DNA from: SHVO01 sp041905525
Lineage (GTDB): Bacteria > Pseudomonadota > Alphaproteobacteria > Rhodospirillales > Rhodospirillaceae
DNA length: 64,000 nt
Direction of reading: 5' to 3'
Assembly: GCA_041905525.1 (NCBI GenBank)
Contig: JAYRKY010000008.1
Span: forward strand, 1 to 64,000
Shown: positions 50,630 through 59,606 of the stretch, piece by piece
Position numbering within the stretch: the stretch's first letter is position 1
Layout: each line of letters starts with the position of its first letter
Notes under the pieces: model-generated
Seen by the model: the letters and a program-made list of their open reading frames with translations, nothing else
The model's database searches: none
What the model was told of the DNA's origin: nothing
Position numbers and translations under genes: made by a program

Positions 50630-51349
50630 ATGAAGGTCGGCGATGTGATGACACAGGAGGTGATCTCGGTAACCCCCGAGACGCATGTCGCTGATGCGGC
50701 CAAACTCATGGTGAGCGAACATATCAGCGGCCTTCCGGTGATTACCTCGTCAGGCGCACTTGTCGGCATGGTGACGGAAGGTGACTTTTTGCGCCGCACG
50801 GAATTCGGCACAGAGCGCCGCCGCCCGCGCTGGTTGGAATTTCTGCTCGGTGTCGGGACCATCGCGAATGATTACGTCCTCAGCCATTCGCAGCGCGTCG
50901 CGGATGTCATGACAAGGGGTGTCGTCGTTGCAACGGAAGAAATGTTGTTGGACACGGCCGTGCATCTCATGGAGAGCAAACGCGTCAAGCGGCTGCCCGT
51001 GTTACGTGATGGCAAGGTTGTCGGAATCCTGTCCCGCGCCAATCTTCTCCATGCCCTTGCATCCTGTGTGCCGTCGGAACGTGCGACATCCGATGTGGAA
51101 GTTAGCAAGGCGCTCCAATCCGCGATCGAGAAGCTCCGGTGGGTGCCGCGCCAATTCCATTTCGTGGTCAAGGACGGTGTCGTCGATCTGTGGGGGATTA
51201 TCACCTACGACCAGCAGCGGCAGGCGCTGAGGGTCGCCGCGGAGAACATCCCGGGCGTGAGGCGCGTTCGCGATCACCTGCTTTGGTTTGAACCGCACAC
51301 CGGCGTGATCGTGGAGTCCGGTCCCGACGACCGAACAACGCTGCACTAA
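50630..51349 (+). CDS. CBS-pair and BON domain protein
   Basis: A 239-residue cytoplasmic protein starting after AAAGGAG. The first CBS domain spans MKVGDVMTQEVISVTPETHV to about residue 60 (GALVGMVTEGDFLRR). The second spans VADVMTRGVVVATEEMLLDT to GKVVGILSRANLLHAL. The C-terminal 80 residues form a BON domain (VSKALQSAIEKLRWVPRQFH; VVDLWGIITYDQQRQALRVA). CBS pairs bind adenosine nucleotides and sense energy state. BON domains bind lipids or other proteins. With the FixK-type box, a role under oxygen limitation is likely. Confidence 0.9.
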   Translation: MKVGDVMTQEVISVTPETHVADAAKLMVSEHISGLPVITSSGALVGMVTEGDFLRRTEFGTERRRPRWLEFLLGVGTIANDYVLSHSQRVADVMTRGVVVATEEMLLDTAVHLMESKRVKRLPVLRDGKVVGILSRANLLHALASCVPSERATSDVEVSKALQSAIEKLRWVPRQFHFVVKDGVVDLWGIITYDQQRQALRVAAENIPGVRRVRDHLLWFEPHTGVIVESGPDDRTTLH

Positions 51350-51536
51350 GCGGGCCGAGCGGGGGCAGGTCTACAGGGTGCCCGGAGCTGGATGCAGAAT
51401 TCGGTCGTCCAAGGGCTGAAAATGCCATGTCAGAGGGTTAAAAAGCCTCCGATTGGCAAAACTTGCTACTTCCTAAGCGATATACTGGAGCATCGGCGGA
51501 GGAATGCGCTGCCGGACCTGTCAAAGGAGTCGCCTC

Positions 51537-52664
51537 ATGCGCTATGCGTTCCTCGTATCGTCTGCGGTCTTGGCGGCGGTTATCGCCGGTGGTGGCGGCC
51601 CGGCCCATGCGGCGGGCGATGCGGTAGCCGTTATCCAGAACGGTACCATTGGATACGTCCTCACCGAGCGGCACTGGTCGGTCCTGCAAAGCGCCGACGG
51701 CAAGAAAGAATGCCCGAACGGTTTCAATCTTGGGCCGCGCGAGCAATTCAAGCTGCTCTTCCCTGAAGACGGCACGAAGCGCACGATCCGTGAAACCCAT
51801 CTCGCCCGGGAAGGGGAGACCTGGCATCCCTCGACGACGAAAGAGCCCTATCCGTTTTATGAAGCGCAGGGACCGGTCGCGATTGGCATGGACCTCGACG
51901 GTAAGGTCAGCCCGGAAGACTTCGTCAGTCCTGGCGGCGAGAAAGGTGTCGACAATCAGCTCTACCGCGCCATCGGCTGCATCTCGAATTACCGCGGTCC
52001 GGAAGGAACCGCTTACCACTTCGAGAACAAATTCATGCAGCAGTTCACCTATAACCGCATCCTCGTCGAGATCACGGGCGTCGACAGTCTTCTGAACGAC
52101 GACGACGTGACGGTGAACACATATCGCGGACTGGACGATTTGCTGACGGATTCGACGGGTGAGCCGGTTTCGGGCGGTTCGCAGCGGATCGACATGCGCT
52201 GGGGCAAGGATTTTCGCCAAACCTTTCACGGCAAAATCAAGGATGGCGTGTTGACCACCGACACCGCCGACTTTGTGTTCCCGTGGACGGGGCAGCCGGC
52301 GAATACCAACCCATTGCTGCCGGTCAGAGATGTCCGCTTCCGTCTTCGGTTGGCAACGGACCGCGCCGAAGGCCTAATGGGTGGCTACGTCGATCTCATG
52401 GGCTTCTACTACAACGTCAATACGAACTGGTCGACGCATCACCAAAGCTATGGCCAAGAGTCCTCGCCCTCCCTTTATCGGTCCTTGCGCAAGGTGGCGG
52501 ACGCCTATCCTGACCCGCAGACCGGCGAAAATACGGCCGTCTCGGCGTCGATCAGCGTGAAGTTTAAGCAGGTCTTCATCGTCCACCCGCCGGCGGTCAT
52601 GGCCCAAGGACCCGCCACGCCGGGGGCTAAGGACGCCGCGCCCGCCGCCGCGCAGCGGCAGTAA
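51537..52664 (+). CDS. secreted protein of unknown family, paralogue B
   Basis: A 375-residue exported protein. The start is at 51537, after AAAGGAG. The signal peptide is MRYAFLVSSAVLAAVIAGGG, cleaved after AHA. It shares blocks with paralogue A at 28308: IGMDLDGKVSPEDF, KGVDNQLYRAIGC, GKIKDGVLTTDTADF, GLMGGYVDLMGFYYN and DPQTGENTAVSASISVKF. The C-terminus is Pro/Ala-rich. No DUF1592 or DUF1552 gene is next to this copy, so the family can act without them. I do not recognise a family name. Confidence 0.65.
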   Translation: MRYAFLVSSAVLAAVIAGGGGPAHAAGDAVAVIQNGTIGYVLTERHWSVLQSADGKKECPNGFNLGPREQFKLLFPEDGTKRTIRETHLAREGETWHPSTTKEPYPFYEAQGPVAIGMDLDGKVSPEDFVSPGGEKGVDNQLYRAIGCISNYRGPEGTAYHFENKFMQQFTYNRILVEITGVDSLLNDDDVTVNTYRGLDDLLTDSTGEPVSGGSQRIDMRWGKDFRQTFHGKIKDGVLTTDTADFVFPWTGQPANTNPLLPVRDVRFRLRLATDRAEGLMGGYVDLMGFYYNVNTNWSTHHQSYGQESSPSLYRSLRKVADAYPDPQTGENTAVSASISVKFKQVFIVHPPAVMAQGPATPGAKDAAPAAAQRQ

Positions 52665-52762
52665 GCGGCACGGAGCGCAAACTCCGAGGGGTGCGGTGAC
52701 GGGGAACGGGCGGGCCGCTAGTATGCCCTCTCCCGCGTTTTCCATCGAAGGCGTCCCGAGCG

Positions 52763-54553
52763 GTGCTCAATCAAGCTGTTGCGTTTCACCAGGCCGGCAG
52801 ACTTTCTGAAGCCGAGAGCCTCTATCAGCAGGTGCTGAAGTCCGAGCCGCGTAATTTTGCGGCGCGCTATCAATTCGCTCTGCTCCGCTATCAGCTTCAA
52901 AAGCCTGATGCGATACAAGCCGTCGAAGCAGCACTGGAGCTGCAACCGCGCAGCCGTGAGGCGCTCCACCTTCATACCGTCTTGCTCTTGGCCCAGGGCC
53001 GTCTGGAGCAGGCGCTGAGCAGCGTCGGGAAGATCACCTCGTCCAACCCGCGCGACCTTCAGGCCTGGCATAACCGCGGCGTTATTCTCGCCCGGCTCGG
53101 GCGCGCCGAGGAGGCTGTCGCCGCTTTCGAGCGGGCCATCGCAATAACACCTAATGCGGAATCGTGGGACGGTCTTGGATCGGCCTATCAGCTGTTGGGA
53201 CGCGCACAAGACGCACTGCGCAGTTTCGATACCGCGCTCGCGCTCAGTCCGCGCTTCGTCGCGGCGATGTGCCATCGCGGTAGCGCGCTGGCTGACCTGA
53301 GGCGCTTTCCCGAGGCGATTGCCTCCTTCGACGCCGCACTGTCGCTTTCGCCAGATCTCTTCGAGGCCTGGAGTAACCGCGGTGCGGCGTTCTACCAACT
53401 TTCACGGATGACGGAGGCGCTCGCCAGTTACGACCGCGCGCTGGCCCTTAGGCCAGAGCACGCCTCCGACTGGATCAACCGCGGCAAGACGCTGGAAGTT
53501 CTGGAACGCGTCGATGAGGCGCTGGAGAGTTACGACAAGGCCCTTTCGCTATCACCCCAGAATGCCGAAGCCTGGTACGCGCGCTCGTTGACACTGCGTA
53601 CGATGTACCGCTTCGATGAGGCCCTGGATAATGTCGATAAAGCCCTGGCGATTGATCCGACAAATCTGCCGGCAGCGGTACAACGCGCCTGGCTGCTGTG
53701 TGAAATGAACAAGCTGACGGACGGCCTCAGCGCGATGGCCGAAACCGCGCGTCAGGCGATGGCGTCCGGGGTGATTTCAGCGTTGCCCACTTCCGCTCAT
53801 AAGCAGCGGCATGATGCCGAACAGCGCGACTATTTGGCCTCAGAGGGAGTTACGCTAAAGGACGGCGCGTTTCACTTCGCGGCCGGAGATCGCGTGCCCG
53901 GTTACGCCGTAAACCCGGGGAATCGCGCTGCCGCCACTGCCCAGTGGTCCGCCCGCGAGCCGCGGATCGCCGTGATCGACAATCTTCTCACCGAAGAAGC
54001 GCTGAAGAATTTGCGGCGCTTTTGCTGGGAATCCACCACCTGGCACAAGAACTACAAAGATGGATATCTGGGGGCTTTGCCTGAACAAGGCTTTGCCTGT
54101 CCCCTCCTTGCGCAAATCGCGGAGGAACTGCGCGAGGTATTCCCCGCGATCATTGAAGACCATCGTCTGCGCATGATGTGGGGGTTTAAGTACGACAGCA
54201 CGCTGAAGGGGATTGGTATTCACGCCGACCAGGCCGCGGTGAACGTGAATTTCTGGATCACGCCCGACGAGGCCAATTTGGATCCCGAAGGTGGTGGCCT
54301 CATTATTTGGGATGTCACCGCCCCGGACGACTGGGACCCCACCAAGTACAATGGCGATGAACCCGCGACGCGCGAGTTCCTGGCCAGAACCGGCGCCAAG
54401 CCTGTGAAGGTACCCTACCGCGCCAATCGGGCGGTCATCTTTGACTCCGATCTCTTTCACGAGACCGACGCGATCACCTTCAAGGACGGTTACCTCAACC
54501 GCCGCATAAACATTACGATGTTATACGGTCGCCGGACTTATTACGGACGCTGA
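52763..54553 (+). CDS. TPR protein with C-terminal 2-oxoglutarate/Fe(II) oxygenase domain
   Basis: A 596-residue protein beginning with GTG at 52763. About residues 1-330 are TPR repeats of 34 residues, for example AEAWYARSLTLRTMYRFDEA and PDLFEAWSNRGAAFYQLSRM. The C-terminal third is a prolyl-hydroxylase-like domain. The iron site has His and Asp in GIHADQAAVNVNFWITPDEA, a second His in FDSDLFHETDAI, and Arg shortly after (GYLNRRINITM). The oxygenase probably modifies a protein or small molecule recruited by the repeats. The next gene is a VCBS protein with its own start 70 bp further on, so an operon is possible. Confidence 0.82.
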   Translation: MLNQAVAFHQAGRLSEAESLYQQVLKSEPRNFAARYQFALLRYQLQKPDAIQAVEAALELQPRSREALHLHTVLLLAQGRLEQALSSVGKITSSNPRDLQAWHNRGVILARLGRAEEAVAAFERAIAITPNAESWDGLGSAYQLLGRAQDALRSFDTALALSPRFVAAMCHRGSALADLRRFPEAIASFDAALSLSPDLFEAWSNRGAAFYQLSRMTEALASYDRALALRPEHASDWINRGKTLEVLERVDEALESYDKALSLSPQNAEAWYARSLTLRTMYRFDEALDNVDKALAIDPTNLPAAVQRAWLLCEMNKLTDGLSAMAETARQAMASGVISALPTSAHKQRHDAEQRDYLASEGVTLKDGAFHFAAGDRVPGYAVNPGNRAAATAQWSAREPRIAVIDNLLTEEALKNLRRFCWESTTWHKNYKDGYLGALPEQGFACPLLAQIAEELREVFPAIIEDHRLRMMWGFKYDSTLKGIGIHADQAAVNVNFWITPDEANLDPEGGGLIIWDVTAPDDWDPTKYNGDEPATREFLARTGAKPVKVPYRANRAVIFDSDLFHETDAITFKDGYLNRRINITMLYGRRTYYGR

Positions 54554-54623
54554 ACCGCTGCCGTCCCCGACGGAATTCGTCTATGGTGAGGGGACGTAGG
54601 TATGACCTCTGTCGGAGATCGCC

Positions 54624-56120
54624 ATGCGCCTCATTGCCTTCGCCGTGTTGGTGGCTACCGCTCCGGGAATGGCGTTCGGCGCCGAACCCGTCACTTTCGA
54701 CATCGTGCAGCCGGAGGTGCTCGCGGGCACCGATGCGCTCTCCAGTGCCTGGGCCGACTATGACAACGACGGCGACCTCGATCTCGCGGTCGCTTTTGAG
54801 TACGGCCTCGTGAAACTATTCCAGAACAACGCAGGCGTCTTCGCGGACGCCTCGGCCCAGGCCGGCCTCGGCACGGTGGCGCGCGCGGATGCGGAGTCTC
54901 TGAAGCCGATCGAAGTCCGGTCGGCGGCCTGGGGTGATTATGATGGCGACGGCAATGTCGATCTCTACGTGGGCACGCGATTTGCCGGAACCGGGGCACC
55001 GCCTACGCTCAATCGCAGCTATCTTTTTCACAACAACGGTAACGGCACCTTCACCGAGGCTGCGGCGAAGATGAGAGTCGATGCGCCCGGCGCCAGCGTA
55101 CGGCAAGCCAGCTTCATCGACCTCGATGGGGACGGCGATCTCGATCTTTTTATGGCCGATCGCAACGGGCCGAACCGCATGTTTCGCAACGATGGCGCCG
55201 CCTTCGTGGACATCGCTGAAAAGGTCGGCCTCGCGGACAAGCGATTTACGGTGGGCGTCTGTTGGTTCGATATGGACCAGGACGGGGACCTGGATGCCTT
55301 TGTCGCCAATCAGGACGGCGGCACTGATGCGTTCTACAAGAACGAGAAGGGGAAGTTCACCGATGTCGCGCCGCGTCTGGGAATGGATCGCCCGGGCCGC
55401 GCCAAGGACGAAGGCGGCGTTGGCTGTTCCGTCAGCGACTACGACAATGACGGCAAGCTCGACCTGTTCGTCGCCACCTACGGCGAGAACTTGCTCTATC
55501 GCGGAGATGGAAAAGGCGGATTCAAGGATGTCGCCCAAACCTTGGGAATCTCCGGTCACGGCCACAACGTCGGCGCCAGCTGGGGCGACTTCGACAATGA
55601 TGGCTTCGTCGATATTTTCGTTGCCGACTATCACGACGACGAGCCGGTCAATCGGCTCTACAGGAATACGGGCAAGGGCTTCGTGGATGTCATTACGCCG
55701 GTGATGAACGCTTCGGACCATGGCGTTCAATGGGCGGATTTTGACGGCGATGGCGACCTCGACCTCTCGCTCACCAACGCCTTTTCAAAAACGGTCGCGC
55801 GGCATGTCCTTCTTCGCAACGGCCTCTCCGAATCCGCGCGCAAGCGGTCGCTTCAAGTGATGGTGCGCGACGCCGCCGGCACATATGCGCCCGGCGCCGA
55901 AATCCGGCTCTACGACAAGTCAGGCAAGGTCTTGGGCACGCGTCTGGTCAACACCGGGGATGGCTACAATTCACAAAGCGTGGCGCCGATACACTTCGGC
56001 CTCGCATCGTCCGAACCCGTGACCGTGGAGGTGACTTTCATCACGTCCACGGGAAGGATCATTCAACGCGAGGCCGGCGTGCAGCCCGGTAAGATAATTA
56101 CGATCCAGCAGAAGCGCTGA
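54624..56120 (+). CDS. exported VCBS-repeat protein of the CRTAC1 type
   Basis: A 498-residue protein with a signal peptide (RLIAFAVLVATAPGMAFG). It holds repeated calcium-binding FG-GAP/VCBS units of the form DYDNDGDLDLAV, DLDGDGDLDLFM, DMDQDGDLDAFV and DFDNDGFVDIFV. The C-terminal region (GAEIRLYDKSGKVLGTRLVN) is the ASPIC/UnbV-type tail found in CRTAC1 proteins. It should form a beta-propeller outside the cytoplasm and bind carbohydrate or protein ligands. It lies just after the TPR/oxygenase gene and is convergent with the MBL gene (6-bp gap). Confidence 0.9.
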   Translation: MRLIAFAVLVATAPGMAFGAEPVTFDIVQPEVLAGTDALSSAWADYDNDGDLDLAVAFEYGLVKLFQNNAGVFADASAQAGLGTVARADAESLKPIEVRSAAWGDYDGDGNVDLYVGTRFAGTGAPPTLNRSYLFHNNGNGTFTEAAAKMRVDAPGASVRQASFIDLDGDGDLDLFMADRNGPNRMFRNDGAAFVDIAEKVGLADKRFTVGVCWFDMDQDGDLDAFVANQDGGTDAFYKNEKGKFTDVAPRLGMDRPGRAKDEGGVGCSVSDYDNDGKLDLFVATYGENLLYRGDGKGGFKDVAQTLGISGHGHNVGASWGDFDNDGFVDIFVADYHDDEPVNRLYRNTGKGFVDVITPVMNASDHGVQWADFDGDGDLDLSLTNAFSKTVARHVLLRNGLSESARKRSLQVMVRDAAGTYAPGAEIRLYDKSGKVLGTRLVNTGDGYNSQSVAPIHFGLASSEPVTVEVTFITSTGRIIQREAGVQPGKIITIQQKR

Positions 56121-56125
56121 ACGCC

Positions 56126-57088
56126 TTACTTCGGTAACTTGCCCTCGATTTCAGAATACATGCGGGCCAGTGCGCGTGGTGCTTGGCCGGCGGCTGCGGT
56201 CGAATTCGCATAGGGCCCCCAATTTGCTTTCGCATTGGCAGGGCAATCCTTTTCGCTGGGGCACAGGGCGCCGGTTGGATGGAGACGCTTGCCTTCCGAG
56301 ACGACCAATTCCACAGCCTTGGTAAATTCCTGCAGATCGGCCTTCAGTTCGGCGGCCGTTCCGGTCGTGAACCCGTGACCCGGAATGAACCAGGTGACGT
56401 CCATCGTCTGCGCCTTCTTCAAGGTCGCGACCCATTCGGTCGGAAAGCCAGTGACCATCGGCGGAAAGAGATTCCGGTCGTAGATCTCGCTCATGAACAT
56501 GACTTTGCTTGCGGGAAGGTAAACCACGAGATCGCCGCCGGTGTGCGCGCGGCCGAGATTCAGGATCTCGATGTCTGTTCCGCCCAGCTTGATCACGCGC
56601 TTGTCGTCCACCAGCTCGGTCGGGAGCACGGTGCGCTTCTGACCCTGCATCGTCTTGAGTGACGCCGACGAAGAAATGAACGTCGCGTCCGGGAACGCGG
56701 CCTTTACGACCGGCAGCCCGGCGACGTGATCGCCATGGTCGGAAGCGATGATCATGTATTTCAACGGTTGCGGCGTGATCTTTTTGATGGCCTCGACGAG
56801 GGCCTTTCCGCGCGTCTCGTTGTCTTGACCGTCGACCAGCACCACGCCTTCGTTCGTCACGATGATCAGACTGTTGGTGGTGAAGGTGAAGTCAGGAGTG
56901 ATCAGGGTGTCTTCATAGGCATAGACGTTCGGCACGATCTGGTGCCAACGCGGAAAATCCGTGGGCTTCAAGTTGTGATATTTGATGTCGGCGGACTTGG
57001 CCGGGTTGACCTGGTCAGCCGCCAACGCCGTACCGGCAGTGATCATCGCGCAGGCCATCGCGGCCACGGCCAAACGAATCGCTTTCAT
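56126..57088 (-). CDS. exported MBL-fold protein with altered metal motif
   Basis: A 320-residue protein with a signal peptide (LAVAAMACAMITAGTALAAD). The MBL core is present: a hydrophobic strand SLIIVTNEGVVLVDGQ, the metal motif ASDHGDHVAGLPVV, an AHTGGDLVVYLPA strand and GHGFTTGT. The usual His-x-His-x-Asp-His reads Ser-Asp-His-Gly-Asp-His, so the first zinc His is Ser. Other zinc ligands (His in RAHTGGD and in PGHGFT) remain. It may bind one metal or have changed activity. The 5' side has a divergent gap to a small gene at 57211. Confidence 0.82.
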   Translation of the reverse strand: MKAIRLAVAAMACAMITAGTALAADQVNPAKSADIKYHNLKPTDFPRWHQIVPNVYAYEDTLITPDFTFTTNSLIIVTNEGVVLVDGQDNETRGKALVEAIKKITPQPLKYMIIASDHGDHVAGLPVVKAAFPDATFISSSASLKTMQGQKRTVLPTELVDDKRVIKLGGTDIEILNLGRAHTGGDLVVYLPASKVMFMSEIYDRNLFPPMVTGFPTEWVATLKKAQTMDVTWFIPGHGFTTGTAAELKADLQEFTKAVELVVSEGKRLHPTGALCPSEKDCPANAKANWGPYANSTAAAGQAPRALARMYSEIEGKLPK

Positions 57089-57210
57089 AAATATTCCCCC
57101 TCAAAAATTGTGAGCGTGGGCGGCAGAGTAATATCCTCCGTGCCCTAAGGGGAGCGAAAACACCGGATGTAATAGGGGTGAGCCACGGCGCGCGGTGCGC
57201 CGGACAGGGG

Positions 57211-57414
57211 CTAATCCAGATAGTGTATGGTCGCGGTTCTGAGGATTTCTTCGCCATCCACGAAGCGCGCAATGGGCGGCCTGACGGCTGATGTCGCCAG
57301 AGTGACAGGACGATGTGTTTCCTCGGAGATCGCCTTGCCCGCCAATCGGGCCAGCGTCTCGCTGGTGAATCGCGCCAGAAGTTCTCTGGTCTCGGTATCA
57401 ATCAGGATGAGCAT
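57211..57414 (-). CDS. hypothetical protein, 67 residues
   Basis: I do not recognise this small protein. It begins MLILIDTETRELLARFTSET and ends GEEILRTATIHYLD, with no membrane segment or signal. Codon use looks like that of the neighbours. The ribosome site is weak and it stands between the MBL gene and the ABC permease gene, so coding is uncertain. Confidence 0.4.
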   Translation of the reverse strand: MLILIDTETRELLARFTSETLARLAGKAISEETHRPVTLATSAVRPPIARFVDGEEILRTATIHYLD

Positions 57415-57489
57415 TGGGCCATTCGTGAGGGTGTAAGCCCTATATGAGACGCTGAAGCGTCGGACGGTATTAGGGTTTACCCCTACCGC

Positions 57490-58179
57490 TCACCGCGCGA
57501 GAACGTTGCGGTGTTCTAGCCGGCTGAGCCACCTCACAAGCGGCCATAGAAGTGCCAAGTAAATCAATGCGGCAAGCACAATGGGCGAAGGATTATACAC
57601 CAGCGCTTGAGCGTCGCGGGCGATTCGCAGCAATTCGGGCAACGCCACCACGCTGGCGATGGTGGTCAGTTTCACAACCTCAATGCTGTTGCTGACCAGG
57701 TCTGGCAGTGCGTTGCGGGTGGCTTGCGGAATGACGACGTACGCGAGGGTTTGCCAGCGGGTGAGCCCGGTTGACCGCGCCGCCTCCGTCTGACCTCTGG
57801 GAACGCTCAAAAATCCCGCGCGGAAGATCTCGCCGTAATAGGCGGAATTGTTCAGGAGAAAGCCGAGCGCGACGGCCAGCAGTTTCGGCAGATCGATCCC
57901 CAGGAATGGCGCGCCGAAGTAGATGAATATCAGCAGGACGATCGGGGGAAGCGCACGAAACACATCGACATAGGCGGCGATCAAGATGCGGACGGCGCGG
58001 TTATTGCACTCTGTCGCAATGAGAGCGACCGCAAGGCCGCCAAGCAAGCCGGTCGGGATGACTAAGGCGGACAGACCGAGCGTCGTCAGAAGGCCTTCCA
58101 GAAGGAAGGGAAAAACTTCCTTGAACACGGCGATGTTGAAGAAGTTTTCCAGCAATGCATCCATGGTTATGTCCGCCAC
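57490..58179 (-). CDS. amino-acid ABC transporter permease 1
   Basis: A 229-residue inner-membrane permease of the His/Glu/Gln type. The conserved loop after the middle helices reads SVPRGQTEAARSTGLTRWQT. Helices are visible at LTTLGLSALVIPTGLLGGLA, VFRALPPIVLLIFIYFGAPF and IASVVALPELLRIAR. Its start overlaps the end of the second permease gene (58167-58850) by 13 bp, so both are made together and form the heterodimeric channel. Substrate is probably an amino acid or hydantoin-derived carbamoyl compound, inferred from the enzymes downstream. Confidence 0.9.
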   Translation of the reverse strand: MADITMDALLENFFNIAVFKEVFPFLLEGLLTTLGLSALVIPTGLLGGLAVALIATECNNRAVRILIAAYVDVFRALPPIVLLIFIYFGAPFLGIDLPKLLAVALGFLLNNSAYYGEIFRAGFLSVPRGQTEAARSTGLTRWQTLAYVVIPQATRNALPDLVSNSIEVVKLTTIASVVALPELLRIARDAQALVYNPSPIVLAALIYLALLWPLVRWLSRLEHRNVLAR

Positions 58180-58850
58180 TGCATGCGGTTTTCGACGCGG
58201 CGGGCGTACATCATCGCCGGTATGAAGATCGCGAGGTAAGCGGCGGCCGCCATGGTAAGGGGTGTCGGGTTCCCTGCGGTGCTGGTGGCCGACTGCGCAT
58301 TGTTGAGGACCTCGCTCAGGGCGACGACCGAGCCAAGCGCAACATTCTTGCTAACCGCGATCGCGCGATTGGTCAGCGGCGGCAGGGCGATCCGGAAGGC
58401 TTGCGGTAGAATCACCGCGGTCATGGTCTGCCACCATGTAAGACCCGTGGACCGCGCCGCCTCGGACTGTCCCCGAGGCAGGCTGAGAAGTGCGCCCCAC
58501 ACCGACTCCTCCGCATTCGCGGCAAGCACCAGGGAAAGTGAAAGCCACGTCGCCATGAAGGCGGACATGGAAATGCCGATCAAGGGGAACGCGAAGTAGA
58601 AGATGATAATGACGATGAGGGGCGGAAGCGCGCGCATGATATCGGCGAAAATCACGATTGGAATAGAGATGGCGCGGATCTGTTTCGCGCGGAGGATCGC
58701 CAGGGAAAGCCCAAGCCCGATCCCGGTGACCGTGACGGCGATGCCGATGACGACCGTGATCCATACGCCGGAGAGGATCTCCGGCCAGTAGCGCGCCGCC
58801 ACATCGAGATTGAAGAAGGTGTCGAGAAGGCGGGCGACGCCGTCCATCAC
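58167..58850 (-). CDS. amino-acid ABC transporter permease 2
   Basis: A 227-residue permease with the same HisMQ-type layout. The EAA-like loop is SLPRGQSEAARSTGLTWWQT. Helices include TVVIGIAVTVTGIGLGLSLA and ALPPLIVIIIFYFAFPLIGI. It overlaps permease 1 by 13 bp and the ATPase gene by 4 bp. With permease 1 it forms the membrane part of the transporter. Confidence 0.9.
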   Translation of the reverse strand: MMDGVARLLDTFFNLDVAARYWPEILSGVWITVVIGIAVTVTGIGLGLSLAILRAKQIRAISIPIVIFADIMRALPPLIVIIIFYFAFPLIGISMSAFMATWLSLSLVLAANAEESVWGALLSLPRGQSEAARSTGLTWWQTMTAVILPQAFRIALPPLTNRAIAVSKNVALGSVVALSEVLNNAQSATSTAGNPTPLTMAAAAYLAIFIPAMMYARRVENRMQWRT

Positions 58851-59593
58851 TTGGCGCTCATGTAGCGCGCCAGAAACGCGCGTGTGCGGTCCTGCTGCGG
58901 CGCGCCGAAAACATCGCGAGGATGTCCCTGTTCGACGATCACGCCGCCGTCCATGAAGACGACGCGGTCCGCCGCCTCGCGGGCAAATCCCATTTCATGG
59001 GTGACGACCAGCATCGTCATGCCGCTTTCGCGCAGCTCCCGCATCACCTTCAGCACCTCGCCGACGGTTTCGGGGTCGAGCGCGCTGGTCGGTTCGTCGA
59101 ACAGCATGAGTTTCGGTTTGAGCACGATCGCGCGGGCAATGGCCACGCGTTGCTGCTGACCGCCCGAGAGTTGTGCTGGATAGGCTTCGGACTTCTCCGC
59201 AAGGCCAACGCGGGTGAGCGCTTCGAGGCCAAGGGTGTGCGCTTCCGCTGTCGTTTTTCCCTGCACCTTGCGCAAAGCCAAGGTGACATTACCGAGGGCC
59301 GACAGGTGCGGATACAGATTGAACTGCTGGAACACCATTCCGATCTTCTGGCGCACCGCGTTCACGTCGACACCGGGGCCGGTGATCTCCGCGCCGTCCA
59401 CGACGATCTGTCCCGCCGTCGGTTCCTCCAGGCGATTGCAGCAGCGCAGCATGCTGCTCTTCCCTGATCCGGATGGCCCGACCACGCACACGAGTTCCCC
59501 GCTGCGGACCGCGAGGTCGACGCCGCGCAAGACCTCAAGCGCGCCGTAGGATTTTCGCAGCCCGATTAGTTCCAGGAGTGCCGGCGACGTCAT
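58847..59593 (-). CDS. amino-acid ABC transporter ATP-binding protein
   Basis: A 248-residue ABC ATPase. Walker A is VVGPSGSGKSSMLRC, Q-loop QQFNLYPH, signature LSGGQQQRVAIARA, Walker B LMLFDEPTSALDPETV and H-loop VTHEMGFA. This matches GlnQ/HisP-type proteins. It sits between the substrate-binding and permease genes. Gene order (binding protein, ATPase, two permeases) is typical for polar amino-acid uptake. Confidence 0.93.
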   Translation of the reverse strand: MTSPALLELIGLRKSYGALEVLRGVDLAVRSGELVCVVGPSGSGKSSMLRCCNRLEEPTAGQIVVDGAEITGPGVDVNAVRQKIGMVFQQFNLYPHLSALGNVTLALRKVQGKTTAEAHTLGLEALTRVGLAEKSEAYPAQLSGGQQQRVAIARAIVLKPKLMLFDEPTSALDPETVGEVLKVMRELRESGMTMLVVTHEMGFAREAADRVVFMDGGVIVEQGHPRDVFGAPQQDRTRAFLARYMSAK

Positions 59594-59606
59594 TCGGGCC
59601 GTTCGA

